A stretch of DNA of 20,636 nucleotides from Promethearchaeia archaeon (GTDB taxonomy: Archaea > Asgardarchaeota > Lokiarchaeia > Sigyniarchaeales > SOKP01), in NCBI GenBank assembly GCA_029856295.1, contig JAHQWS010000280.1, forward strand, positions 1 through 20,636. Direction: 5' to 3'. Both the position numbers and the translations under genes were made by a program. The notes beneath the pieces are model-generated. The model was not told the DNA's origin, did no database searches, and worked only from the letters and a program-made list of their open reading frames with translations. Numbering within the stretch: the first letter of the stretch is position 1; every line of letters begins with the position of its first letter. This document shows positions 6,752-15,080 of the stretch, piece after piece.

Positions 6752-8890
6752 ATGAACAATACTGAAGGTATTAAAAAAATTAGGACTATTTGTCCTTGGT
6801 GGAATTGTCCCTGTTATGATGGAGTTGTGGCAACCATTGATACTATCAATAATAAAATCATCAAAATGGAAGGTGATAAAGACCACCCACAAAGTAAGGG
6901 GTATGCATGTCCAAAAGGGCTTAACGATTGGCAGGTTATTTATCATCCAAAGCGTTTCACTAAACCTCTTTTGAGAACCGCATCAGGATTCAAAGAGATC
7001 TCCTGGGAAGAAGCCTATGAGGTAGCAGCCGATCGATTAGGGGGAGTCATTGAAAAATATAGTAACAAATCAATATGCGCAACCATGGCAGAATGGCCGT
7101 CCGTGAGATTATTTATGAAAACAATTAATAGTCCAAACATAATGACTAATCGAGATCTTTGTCAGGGGACTGCTGAGACGGCTGACCCATTAACTTATGG
7201 GGAGTGTATAACTATATATCGCAGTTCCCAGGACTTCAAAAACTCTAAATGTATTCTATTGGTTGGAACGAATTTACCACAATCATGTGGAGGTCAATGG
7301 CAACATATTAAAGCAGCTATGAAAAATGGAGCTAAACTCATTGTTGTCGATCCCCGACGGTGTGAAGCTGCTGAATTCGCAGATTTGCATCTACAGATCC
7401 GTCCTGGGAGCGATGGTGCCTTAGCTTTGGCAATGATTAATGTTATTATTAAAGAGAACCTTTACGATGAAGAATTTGTAATTAATTATTGTTTAGGTTT
7501 TGATAAACTTAAAGAACATATTCAACAATATACTCCTGAATGGGCTGCGGAAGTCACATCACTTTCAGTTGATGAAATTGTTAAAGTTGCGAGAATGTAC
7601 GCAACTAATGGACCGGCAAGCTACCGGGGTAATAATGGTCTATGCCAGCATGCAAATTCTACCCAAGCATGTCGGGCGTTTGCTGCATTGATCTCAATCT
7701 GCGGAAATATTGATGTAAAAGGAGGAAATCGTCTAGAACAAGGACCTCTAGGTGCTGGTGGGGACGGAGGGTTGGGATCAGTAACTAAAAGTGCGGCATT
7801 AGATAAAGAAGTAGAAGAACAAACTATGGGGGCCGACAAATTTCCATTGTGGGCGGGGTCTAATGCAATTATGCGTAATCCACACAATCCTTCATTAATA
7901 AACGGGATGGTTCATAACGAACCTTATCCTGTTAAAGCATGGATAGTTTTTTGGAATAATCCCGTAATGACATATGCAAGCTCTCGGAAAGTGATCGAAG
8001 CCATGAAAAAAATCGATTTTCTAATGGTAATGGCCTATACCCCTAGCCCTACCTCAGACTTAGCAGATCTAATTTTACCAATAAAACACATGTATGAATA
8101 TAATTTTATGTTTATGAGCTCTTACGGAAGTTGGCTCAGTGCGATGCCTAAATTAGTAGATGCCCCTGAAGGTTGTCGCGACAGTTTTCAAATCTTCCAT
8201 GATATAGCTGAATTAATGGTACAAAAGGGATATATCGAGAAAAATTACTTACCATGGAAAAATGCTCAAGGAATGGTGGACCGACTTTTTAGAGGTGCTG
8301 GTCCCTTGGATTATAAGGGCCTATGTACAACGGGTCCAATAACCTGGAGGCCGCGGTTTAAAAAATATAAAAAAGTAGGTTTTAAAACACCATCCGGAAA
8401 AGTAGAACTTTATTCAGAGCGTATGGAGAAATATGGATATGATCCCCTACCTACTTATCACGAATGCGGGGATAGCGCTGTATCTTTACCATATCTTTCC
8501 GAGAAATATCCTCTTTATTTAACTACAAGAAGAGTTCAGAATTATTTACTCTCCCGTGGAGCAGACTATAGATGGGTTAAGAAGGAAGGTCAATATCCCG
8601 AACTATTAATAAATCCGGGAACAGCGAACGAGCGGGGTATAAAAGATGGTGATATGGTAGTCATTGAAACACCCCTGGGCTCTGCTAAGCACAAGGCTAA
8701 GATATTTGAGGGTATTCGCCCTGATACTGTAAATGGAATTTATGGCTGGTGGATGCCAGAAAAAGAAACCGAAGAGAATGGTTACCTGGAAACTAATGTT
8801 AATTTTTTATGTTCCTATTTTCCGCCTTATGATCCCGTGATTGGTATTAATTGTATCCAGGGAGTAATGTGTCAAGTACGTAAACATTAG
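6752..8890 (+). CDS. Molybdopterin/tungstopterin (bis-PGD) oxidoreductase, DMSO reductase superfamily
   Basis: 712 aa. The N-terminal Fe-S domain carries C14, C19, C21 and C53, then KGL and the ISWEEA segment (from residue 83) typical of the superfamily. C137, in RDLCQGTAE, sits where the Mo/W-ligating Cys occurs in acetylene hydratase and relatives. The VVDPRR motif (dinucleotide binding) and the C-terminal molydopterin-dinucleotide-binding domain (from about residue 580, LTTRR to the end) are present. Oxidoreductase or hydratase chemistry is possible; the overall pattern, notably INVIIKENLYDEEFV, resembles acetylene-hydratase-like members. No twin-arginine signal is seen, so it should be cytoplasmic. 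The cysteine spacing C-x4-C-x-C-x31-C is not the usual C-x2-C-x3-C. AAGGTAAT precedes the ATG. No dedicated electron-transfer subunit is adjacent; the HTH/4Fe-4S protein is the only ferredoxin-like gene here. Confidence 0.92.
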   Translation: MNNTEGIKKIRTICPWWNCPCYDGVVATIDTINNKIIKMEGDKDHPQSKGYACPKGLNDWQVIYHPKRFTKPLLRTASGFKEISWEEAYEVAADRLGGVIEKYSNKSICATMAEWPSVRLFMKTINSPNIMTNRDLCQGTAETADPLTYGECITIYRSSQDFKNSKCILLVGTNLPQSCGGQWQHIKAAMKNGAKLIVVDPRRCEAAEFADLHLQIRPGSDGALALAMINVIIKENLYDEEFVINYCLGFDKLKEHIQQYTPEWAAEVTSLSVDEIVKVARMYATNGPASYRGNNGLCQHANSTQACRAFAALISICGNIDVKGGNRLEQGPLGAGGDGGLGSVTKSAALDKEVEEQTMGADKFPLWAGSNAIMRNPHNPSLINGMVHNEPYPVKAWIVFWNNPVMTYASSRKVIEAMKKIDFLMVMAYTPSPTSDLADLILPIKHMYEYNFMFMSSYGSWLSAMPKLVDAPEGCRDSFQIFHDIAELMVQKGYIEKNYLPWKNAQGMVDRLFRGAGPLDYKGLCTTGPITWRPRFKKYKKVGFKTPSGKVELYSERMEKYGYDPLPTYHECGDSAVSLPYLSEKYPLYLTTRRVQNYLLSRGADYRWVKKEGQYPELLINPGTANERGIKDGDMVVIETPLGSAKHKAKIFEGIRPDTVNGIYGWWMPEKETEENGYLETNVNFLCSYFPPYDPVIGINCIQGVMCQVRKH

Positions 8891-8900
8891 GTTCTGTTTC

Positions 8901-8910
8901 CTTTTTTTTT
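8901..8910 (+). terminator. T-tract terminator after the Mo/W enzyme
   Basis: C followed by nine T, 11 nt past the stop codon and without a preceding stem, as in archaeal intrinsic termination. The following gap to 9082 is AT-rich with no gene. Confidence 0.5.
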
Positions 8911-9082
8911 AATTAATCTTATTTTTGTTGTGATGATTGTATGAAAATATAAAATTCAACTTAAGATAAGACGTATAACAAAATAAGATTACATTATTTA
9001 GATCTCTAAGATAGCAAGATTTTTTTGATATTAAATTAAATTAAAATTATGACGAAAAAATATAGATTAGAGGTAATTTAAT

Positions 9083-10171
9083 ATGGAAAAACCAATATCT
9101 ATTTTGGGAGCCGGTAATGGTGGCCATCAAATGGCAGTAGATTTAACTTTAAGAGGTTTTGATGTCATTTTATGTGAGCATCCTAGTTATAAAGAACATT
9201 TTAAAAATACTCTTGAAACGGGGGTGATAGAAAGCACTGGATTAGTAGAAGATAAAGTAAAGATTCATAAGGTCACTTTGGACTTTAAAGAAGCTATGGA
9301 AGATGTTGATATTATTTACCTTGTTATTCCCGCAATCGCCCATAAAACATTTTTTGATAGTATGATACCTCATCTTAGAGATGGTCAACTAGTCGTTATT
9401 TGGGCAGGTGACGCAGGAGCATTAAGACTTGCCAAAAGATTAAGAGAAGAAGCTCCAAAGAAAAAAATACATATTGCAGAAACTAATACGTTACCATACG
9501 GTACTAGAATTATCGGCCCCTCTAAAGTGGAATTATTTGTAAAAGCCAAACAAATGTTATTCTCTACTTTTCCCTCAAGTGAAACCGAAGAGATGTTAGG
9601 ATTGGTAAAAGATACTTTTCCTGTACTAAAACCAATAGATAATATTTTATCTGTTTCATTTAGCAATCCAAATCCCACGGTTCATCCACCTGGCACATTA
9701 TTAAATGTCGGAAGAATTCAATGGTCAAAAGGAGAATTTTACCTTTATCGAGAGGGAATCACAGAAGCCCCAGCTCGTATCATTCGCAAAGTTTATGATG
9801 AAACTTTAGCAGTTGCCAACGCATTTGGATTTAAAATGCGAGAATTTGAGGATGAAAAGTTTAGAAATCCTTGTAGCATCATGAATGATGATTTTTGGGC
9901 CCCATTTGATAAAAATGGGATTGTAGCTCATATGAGAGGGCCATCAAGTATTTATAATAGATACATTACTGAAGACCTTCCTTACGGATTAGTTCATAGA
10001 TCACAGTTAGGTGATTTAGTAAATGTTCCTACACCGATCATAGATTCGATTGTTCATTTAGGTGCTGCAATTTGTGAGATGGATTTCTGGAAGGGGAGAA
10101 CCCTTGATGATTTAGGTTTAGTCGGAATGACTAAAGAACGAATTATGGAATATGTCCAAAAAGGATTTTAA
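9083..10171 (+). CDS. NAD/NADP octopine/nopaline (opine) dehydrogenase family protein
   Basis: Catalyses NAD(P)-dependent interconversion of an opine (an N-carboxyalkyl amino acid) with an amino acid and a 2-oxo acid. The Rossmann motif G9-A-G11-N-G-G14 opens the protein. The C-terminal octopine dehydrogenase domain contains NPNPTVHPPGTLLN with H201, matching the conserved catalytic His of the family, followed by FYLYREGIT. 362 aa is typical. GAGGTAAT lies 5 nt before the ATG, which fixes the start. The next gene, an N-acyl-D-amino-acid deacylase, begins 24 nt downstream, so the two are surely co-transcribed. Both families act on N-substituted amino acids, which points to catabolism or recycling of such a conjugate. 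Direction and amino acid cannot be told from sequence. Confidence 0.88.
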   Translation: MEKPISILGAGNGGHQMAVDLTLRGFDVILCEHPSYKEHFKNTLETGVIESTGLVEDKVKIHKVTLDFKEAMEDVDIIYLVIPAIAHKTFFDSMIPHLRDGQLVVIWAGDAGALRLAKRLREEAPKKKIHIAETNTLPYGTRIIGPSKVELFVKAKQMLFSTFPSSETEEMLGLVKDTFPVLKPIDNILSVSFSNPNPTVHPPGTLLNVGRIQWSKGEFYLYREGITEAPARIIRKVYDETLAVANAFGFKMREFEDEKFRNPCSIMNDDFWAPFDKNGIVAHMRGPSSIYNRYITEDLPYGLVHRSQLGDLVNVPTPIIDSIVHLGAAICEMDFWKGRTLDDLGLVGMTKERIMEYVQKGF

Positions 10172-10181
10172 ATTATCAATA

Positions 10182-10191
10182 TTGAGTTGAT
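10182..10191 (+). promoter_or_regulatory. Ribosome binding site deciding the deacylase start
   Basis: TTGAGTTGAT, one mismatch from the GAGGTGAT consensus, ends 4 nt before ATG 10196. It overlaps the in-frame TTG at 10187, which therefore is not the start. Confidence 0.6.
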
Positions 10192-10195
10192 ACAA

Positions 10196-11818
10196 ATGAG
10201 TTATGATATTATTATAAAGAATGGTAAAATAGTCGATGGCGCGGGAAATCCATGGTATTATGCTGATATTGGAATTAAGGACGGAATTATTGAGAAAATT
10301 CGCCCGAAGTTGAAAGAAACTGCAGCTAAAGAAATTGACGCAAAAGGCTTAATGGTATGTCCCGGTTTTATTGACATGCATACACATACAGACTTTTTGT
10401 TAGCAATATATACCAGAATGGATTCTGCTATGCGTCAGGGGATAACTACGAGCGTAGTCGGGATGTGTGGGGAAAGTATGGCACCTATCCCTCATGAAAA
10501 ATTAGATGAATTTAAAAAACTTTTTAGTAGCCTAACTCCCATGGGGGGGGATTTAAAGATCACATGGAATACATATAAGGAATATCTTGAAGAGATGGAT
10601 AAACTGCGGATCCCTGGGAATATAGTTCCTGTAGTTGGTTTTGCCCCTATTCGAATAGCAGGAGGACCCGGGTATGAAAATCGCGATCCTACTCCTCAAG
10701 AGATTGAAAAAATGAAATCTTACGTTAAAGAAGCAATGGAGGCGGGGGCATTTGGATTAAGCACGGGTTTAATTTATGCTCCACAGGTTTTTGCTAAAAC
10801 GGAAGAAATAATTGAACTCGCGAAAGTCGTTGCGGAATATAATGGCCTTTACTTTTCACATATTCGAGGTGAGGGTAAGAATTTAATCAGTTCAGTTAAA
10901 GAAGTCATCGAGATCGTTGAAAAATCGGGCTGTGTTGGAGGGCAAATCGCCCATCATAAGGTCGCAGGTAAAGCTTATTGGGGGGCGAGTAAAGAGACTG
11001 TTCGATTGATGGAGGAAGCTAATGCTCGAGGGATAAATATAACATGTGATCAATATCCTTATAATCGGGGCCAATCTGGACTTATGACAAGTTTACCTCC
11101 ATGGGCTCGTGAGGGAGGCAAGGAAAAAATACGTGAACGCCTTAATAATCCTGAAGATAGAGAACGTATCAAGAAAGATATCCTCAATCCTTCAGATGAG
11201 TGGGAAAATTGGATTGAAACTAGCGGATTTGATCATATTTATATCACTTTTTTTAAGAATAAGGAATGGAAAGACGTGGAGGGAAGGAGTATTTCAGAAA
11301 TTACCAAAATTAAGGGAAAAGCGAACGATTTTGAAACCTATTTCGAGATTCTGATAAATGAAAATGCAGATGTAAACATAACAATAGAGTCTATGGGTGA
11401 AGAAGATATTCGCCGTATTATGACCAGCCGTTATCAGATGATTGGAACAGATGCAACTGCCAGTCCGCAACTACCTGATTTTAAGATTTTTCATCCCCGT
11501 ACGTTTGGTACTTATCCGAGATTATTAGGAAAATATGTGAGAGAAGAAAAACTGTTAACCATGGAAGATGCGATTCGCAAGATGACCTCTTTTCCTGCAC
11601 AACGCTTAGGACTAAGAGATAGAGGGTTAATAAGAGAGGGAAATAGTGCCGATATTGTAATTTTCAATTCAGACACAATAATAGATAATACTGATTTTAT
11701 GCAACCTCATCAATTCCCAGATGGATTACTTCATGTTATAATCAATGGAGTTATCGTTGTAGAAAACGAAAAACAACGAAGAAAATATCCAGGAAAAGTA
11801 ATACGACGGTCTAATTAA
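10196..11818 (+). CDS. N-acyl-D-amino-acid deacylase (D-aminoacylase family, amidohydrolase superfamily)
   Basis: Zn-dependent hydrolase removing an acyl or carbamoyl-type group from an amino acid, often the D-isomer. 540 aa. Numbered from ATG 10196: metal ligands H62-T-H64 with D66 in DMHTHTD; C91 in VVGMCGES, equivalent to the bridging Cys of D-aminoacylase; H222 in SHIRGEG; H253/H254 in AHHKVAG; catalytic Asp near 419 in GTDATAS. The C-terminal beta domain is complete (GNSADIVIF). The start is set by the ribosome binding site at 10182-10191. It is the second gene of a pair with the opine dehydrogenase. Family certain; substrate not, since dihydropyrimidinase-like and aryl-carbamoyl activities occur in relatives. 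Confidence 0.92.
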   Translation: MSYDIIIKNGKIVDGAGNPWYYADIGIKDGIIEKIRPKLKETAAKEIDAKGLMVCPGFIDMHTHTDFLLAIYTRMDSAMRQGITTSVVGMCGESMAPIPHEKLDEFKKLFSSLTPMGGDLKITWNTYKEYLEEMDKLRIPGNIVPVVGFAPIRIAGGPGYENRDPTPQEIEKMKSYVKEAMEAGAFGLSTGLIYAPQVFAKTEEIIELAKVVAEYNGLYFSHIRGEGKNLISSVKEVIEIVEKSGCVGGQIAHHKVAGKAYWGASKETVRLMEEANARGINITCDQYPYNRGQSGLMTSLPPWAREGGKEKIRERLNNPEDRERIKKDILNPSDEWENWIETSGFDHIYITFFKNKEWKDVEGRSISEITKIKGKANDFETYFEILINENADVNITIESMGEEDIRRIMTSRYQMIGTDATASPQLPDFKIFHPRTFGTYPRLLGKYVREEKLLTMEDAIRKMTSFPAQRLGLRDRGLIREGNSADIVIFNSDTIIDNTDFMQPHQFPDGLLHVIINGVIVVENEKQRRKYPGKVIRRSN

Positions 11819-11823
11819 CTCTT

Positions 11824-11835
11824 AAAAAATTTTTT
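11824..11835. terminator. Bidirectional A6T6 terminator between convergent genes
   Basis: AAAAAA followed by TTTTTT, six nt past the deacylase stop. The opposite strand offers a T-run for the convergent FMN-enzyme gene ending at 11876. Further A/T runs fill 11836-11875. Confidence 0.4.
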
Positions 11836-11875
11836 CTATTAAAATTAAATTAAAAAAATAAGCTTAAATAAAAAA

Positions 11876-12841
11876 TTAGGAATGAGGTAATTTTTGAATT
11901 ATCTCTTCAGCTTGTTTCACTACGCGCTCGATAAGTTCTTTTACTGTGGGAATATCTTCACACAGTCCAAGACCTTGTCCAATGGTCATCATACCCGCAG
12001 CTACATCTCCTTCTTCATACATGGTTTTTGTAAACATTCCCGATGCTGCAGAAAAAAGTTCTGTATCAGGGGCACCTGATTCTTCTAGTTTGAGAATATT
12101 TTGAGCAGCTTGGTTGTTCCATACTCGAAGTGCATTATTTACTGATCTCAAAACGATAGTTGTATCATACACACTACAATTAACAAGAGCCTTTTTTAAA
12201 TTATCATGGATGGGACATTCTTTAGTTATAAGTAATCGAGAACCTATTAAAACTCCTTCTGCTCCTAATGCTAAAGCAGCGACTAATCCTCTCCCATCAA
12301 CCACACCGCCTCCCGCAATAACGGGCACATCTATGGCATCAACAGTTGCAGGTGTTAGTACAAAAGTACCAATATCAAAACGCCCCACGTGACCACCATT
12401 CTCCCAACCAACGACTTCCACAATATCAGCTCCGAGTGAAGCAGCTTTCTTTGCATAACGCACGCCAGCACATTTGTGCATCCAGATAATGTCGTGTTCT
12501 TTGAAAAGATGAAGAAATTTTTCGGGTGCTTCATGGCCAGAAGTTTCGATTATTTTGACTCCTTCATCAATCATGACCTTGAGATGTCTCATTTGATTTG
12601 GAGGTTTCAACATCGGAAATAAATTCATGTTCACCGCAAATGGCTCTTTAACCAGACTCTTAAGTTTTTGCAATGCTTCTCGTAATGGTTCAGGCTTCCT
12701 ATATATCGCTGAAGCTAAAATACCAAGCCCTCCTGCGTTCGAGCATACAGCAGAGAATTCGGGACCTGATAAAGCCATCATTGTACCACAAATGATTGGA
12801 TTTTTAATTCCTAAAATTTCTGTAACTTTTGTTTTTATCAA
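11876..12841 (-). CDS. Nitronate monooxygenase / 2-nitropropane dioxygenase family FMN enzyme
   Basis: TIM-barrel flavoprotein. Seen: the N-terminal LGIKNPIICGTMMALSG segment, VVGWENGGHVG with H151 (the family's catalytic or flavin-contact His), and the phosphate-binding GGGVVDGRGLVAALALGAEG followed by VLIGSRLL. These motifs also occur in FabK-type enoyl-ACP reductases and other NPD-family enzymes, so substrate is open. TTG at 12841 is chosen as start because GGAG (12852-12855 on plus) precedes it by 10 nt and family proteins begin just before this point. A GTG at 12868 would extend it by nine residues but contains that ribosome binding site. 321 aa is normal. It is divergent from the glycohydrolase gene and convergent with the deacylase. 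Confidence 0.88.
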   Translation of the reverse strand: MIKTKVTEILGIKNPIICGTMMALSGPEFSAVCSNAGGLGILASAIYRKPEPLREALQKLKSLVKEPFAVNMNLFPMLKPPNQMRHLKVMIDEGVKIIETSGHEAPEKFLHLFKEHDIIWMHKCAGVRYAKKAASLGADIVEVVGWENGGHVGRFDIGTFVLTPATVDAIDVPVIAGGGVVDGRGLVAALALGAEGVLIGSRLLITKECPIHDNLKKALVNCSVYDTTIVLRSVNNALRVWNNQAAQNILKLEESGAPDTELFSAASGMFTKTMYEEGDVAAGMMTIGQGLGLCEDIPTVKELIERVVKQAEEIIQKLPHS

Positions 12842-12851
12842 TTTTTTTATT

Positions 12852-12855
12852 CTCC
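12852..12855 (-). promoter_or_regulatory. Ribosome binding site deciding the FMN-enzyme start
   Basis: GGAG on the minus strand, 10 nt before TTG 12841. It lies inside the reading frame opened by GTG 12868, which makes that upstream start unlikely. Confidence 0.45.
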
Positions 12856-12978
12856 AAATATTAAACACGTATTTAGCTAAATTTATTCATTATACTTTTT
12901 TAAATTAATCTTTTAACCGAAACCTAATCTTTATTTAAAGTAAAAATCTTGATATTAAAATAAATATTTGAAATAATT

Positions 12979-14109
12979 ATGTTAAAAATTAGTTCTAAGG
13001 AATATTATAATAAGGTATTAGGTTCATGGATGGGTCGTGTTTCCGGAGATTTTGTAGGGGCTCCTGTAGAATTTCAACCGTATTCACTTATAAAAGAGAA
13101 ATATGGAGATATAACACATTATCCGGAGCCAATTGACTTAAATCAAGTAAATGATGATGAAATGTATGAAATTTGCGCGCTAATCGCGCTAGAAAAACAC
13201 GGAATCAATCTCACAGCAAAAGATATTGCCCAGGAATGGGTTAATCTCCTTTATAAACTTAATTTCACTGCGGAAGAAGTAGCCTTGAAAAACCTTCGAA
13301 ATGGAATATGGCCACCTGAGTCAGGAACTAATAATAACTTTTATTATGACGCAATTGGAGCACAAATGAGAGCGGATATTTGGGGTCAAATTGCCCCGGG
13401 ATGTCCAGAAATAACAAAAAATTATGCTGAGTTAGATGGTTGTATTTCACATGCGGGAATTGGAGTAGAAGGAGAGGTGTTTGTGGCTATTTTGCTCTCT
13501 CAAGCTTTTTTTGAAAATGATATCAAAACTAACATAGATAACGCTCTTAAGTTTATTCCGCCAGCTGAAGAAAGTCTATATACCCAAATGGTAAAAACTT
13601 CAATTGAGATATACGAGCAATATTCAGATGATTTTAGAAAAGCTAGAGAGGCGCTAATAGAATATTGGAATGATATTAGGAGAAATAAATTAAATAGATC
13701 TGGAATTAAGGGGTCTCTTTCTGAATCAATCCTCAATCGAAAAAGAAAGATGTTTTTAAAAGGTAACTATTCAGGAGTGCACGTTTTACCTAACATTGGT
13801 ATAATAATATTGTCGCTCTTATATGGAACACAGGATATAGAAGATCCATTGGGAAGATCTATTTGTATATCTGCGATGATGGGTCTTGATACAGATTGTA
13901 ACTGTGGTAATATTGGAGCTATACTTGGTGCGCAATTAGGTGCTGAAAAAATACCATTAAAATGGAAAGATCCATTACAAGACACGTTCTCAACTTATGT
14001 GAAAGGGTATGAAAAATGGAAACTTACAGAATTGGCTCAAAGAATTGTTAATATTGGAAAAAATGTAATTAAGGAGAAATGCCAAGAAATAGTTAAAATA
14101 AAAGATTGA
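12979..14109 (+). CDS. ADP-ribosylglycohydrolase (DraG/ARH) family protein
   Basis: Binuclear-metal hydrolase of an N- or O-ribosyl-type bond. Seen: N-terminal GSWMGRVSGDFVGAPVEF, metal motif N58-D-D-E61, a central HAGIGVEGEVF segment, and the C-terminal metal motif GLD304-T-D306-C307 followed by NCGNIGAILGA, matching the conserved D-x-D-T/C of the family. 376 aa is at the long end of DraG (about 300) and similar to metabolic ARH-like proteins found next to carbohydrate kinases. Here a FGGY kinase follows about 1 kb downstream, so a metabolic role in releasing a sugar from a ribosyl-type compound is as likely as removal of ADP-ribose from proteins. The ATG at 12979 lacks a strong ribosome binding site. 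A CTTTA-TT-TAAAG inverted repeat at 12929-12940 lies in its promoter region. Confidence 0.88.
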   Translation: MLKISSKEYYNKVLGSWMGRVSGDFVGAPVEFQPYSLIKEKYGDITHYPEPIDLNQVNDDEMYEICALIALEKHGINLTAKDIAQEWVNLLYKLNFTAEEVALKNLRNGIWPPESGTNNNFYYDAIGAQMRADIWGQIAPGCPEITKNYAELDGCISHAGIGVEGEVFVAILLSQAFFENDIKTNIDNALKFIPPAEESLYTQMVKTSIEIYEQYSDDFRKAREALIEYWNDIRRNKLNRSGIKGSLSESILNRKRKMFLKGNYSGVHVLPNIGIIILSLLYGTQDIEDPLGRSICISAMMGLDTDCNCGNIGAILGAQLGAEKIPLKWKDPLQDTFSTYVKGYEKWKLTELAQRIVNIGKNVIKEKCQEIVKIKD

Positions 14110-14137
14110 ATAAAAAAAAAGTAATTATTTATTCGTT

Positions 14138-14830
14138 TTATATAGGTCGAGCTTTTTCTGTTTTCCAAGCTCCATATCCTTGTACTAGTAAATTGATATT
14201 TGAAGCAAACAGCAAAATTTTTTGCCATGTTGCTTGAAGTCTGAGCCCTTCAGCTGAGGTTAAACTGGGTCCCGTATATAAAACAATAAGAAATAATATT
14301 ACTATTAGCATGTATATTAAATGAATATAACAGTATTTATTTGGATATGCCTCGTTTAGATATATTGCTATGGCAAAAAAGATAACAATCAATAATATCG
14401 AAGAAAAAGATAAGTAAGTAAACATTTCATGAAGTTCAGGATAAAGGTCCCATGGAGTAAAAACAGCACCTAAAAGACCGATCCCCACAAAAATTCCAGA
14501 AATACTGCCTAATAGGCCCATCCATTTGTCTATACCTCCTTCGCTAAAAAAATAGTATAATGCGATAAAGAATATCATCATTGAAATAACGTAAATAGTA
14601 TTATTTATTGTATAGATCCATAAGGACACTAAATTTGATTTACCTGAATATGCTACAGTACGACCTAAATCACTGTTATAATTTGAGAAAAAATCATATC
14701 CGGGGGAAGTAGGATTAGTGATTGTTCCTCCTGCATAAAAAAACATTGATACGAATGTAAGAATGAACCATTGAATAGAAGCATACATCATAAGTATAAA
14801 AACAAAATCTCTCCAATTTTTAATTTTCAT
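14138..14830 (-). CDS. Six-helix membrane protein of unknown function (DUF998-like)
   Basis: 230 aa with about six hydrophobic segments spread along the length. Conserved features, judged against the paralogue at 16556-17252: an N-terminal NWRDFVFILMMYASIQW segment, MFFYAGG, SDLGRT-x-x-YSGK, AVFTPWDLYPELH, an EAYPNKY loop and a C-terminal QGYGAWKTE. The acidic SDLG and TPWD motifs lie in predicted loops near membrane edges. Overall it resembles DUF998-type integral membrane proteins; no activity is known to me. It converges on the glycohydrolase gene with a 28-nt gap and is divergent from the FGGY kinase. Confidence 0.8.
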   Translation of the reverse strand: MKIKNWRDFVFILMMYASIQWFILTFVSMFFYAGGTITNPTSPGYDFFSNYNSDLGRTVAYSGKSNLVSLWIYTINNTIYVISMMIFFIALYYFFSEGGIDKWMGLLGSISGIFVGIGLLGAVFTPWDLYPELHEMFTYLSFSSILLIVIFFAIAIYLNEAYPNKYCYIHLIYMLIVILFLIVLYTGPSLTSAEGLRLQATWQKILLFASNINLLVQGYGAWKTEKARPI

Positions 14831-14954
14831 ATAATCAAACCTTTTGATTTTTTAATTAAATTGATATTTAAATATTTAAATTGAATTTTCAATATATTAT
14901 GTTAAATATTTTTATTTATAAATGTTTTTGATGAAAAATTTATCATATTACTGC

Positions 14955-14964
14955 CTTATATAAA
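14955..14964 (+). promoter_or_regulatory. TATA box upstream of the FGGY kinase
   Basis: CTTATATAAA, the best TATA match in the 14831-15080 gap. Initiation near 14985-14990 would give a leader of roughly 95 nt, longer than elsewhere here. The leader includes GGAG at 15011-15014 not tied to any start, and the palindrome at 15046-15057. The gap otherwise holds only AT-rich sequence. Confidence 0.45.
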
Positions 14965-15045
14965 AATTATAGAACTATTTGACAACCTTGTAAATTTTTA
15001 GAAATATAAAGGAGTTAAAAGATTCTAATAAGTTATTTAATTAGA

Positions 15046-15057
15046 TTATCTAGATAA
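15046..15057. promoter_or_regulatory. 12-bp perfect palindrome before the FGGY kinase
   Basis: TTATCTAGATAA, 24-35 nt upstream of the kinase ATG and downstream of the predicted TATA box. This is a suitable place for a repressor operator, but no regulator binding it is identified. Confidence 0.3.
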
Positions 15058-15080
15058 AGTAAATTTGATGAGAATAATTA

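Noticed and set aside
9049..9081. Ten-codon frame (MTKKYRLEVI) ending just before the opine dehydrogenase ATG, a possible leader peptide
   Set aside because: Too short to distinguish from chance; its last codons are simply the ribosome binding site of the next gene.
14831..15080. Possible structured RNA or riboswitch in the long leader of the FGGY kinase
   Set aside because: Only a 12-bp palindrome and AT-rich sequence are visible; no known aptamer core could be recognised.
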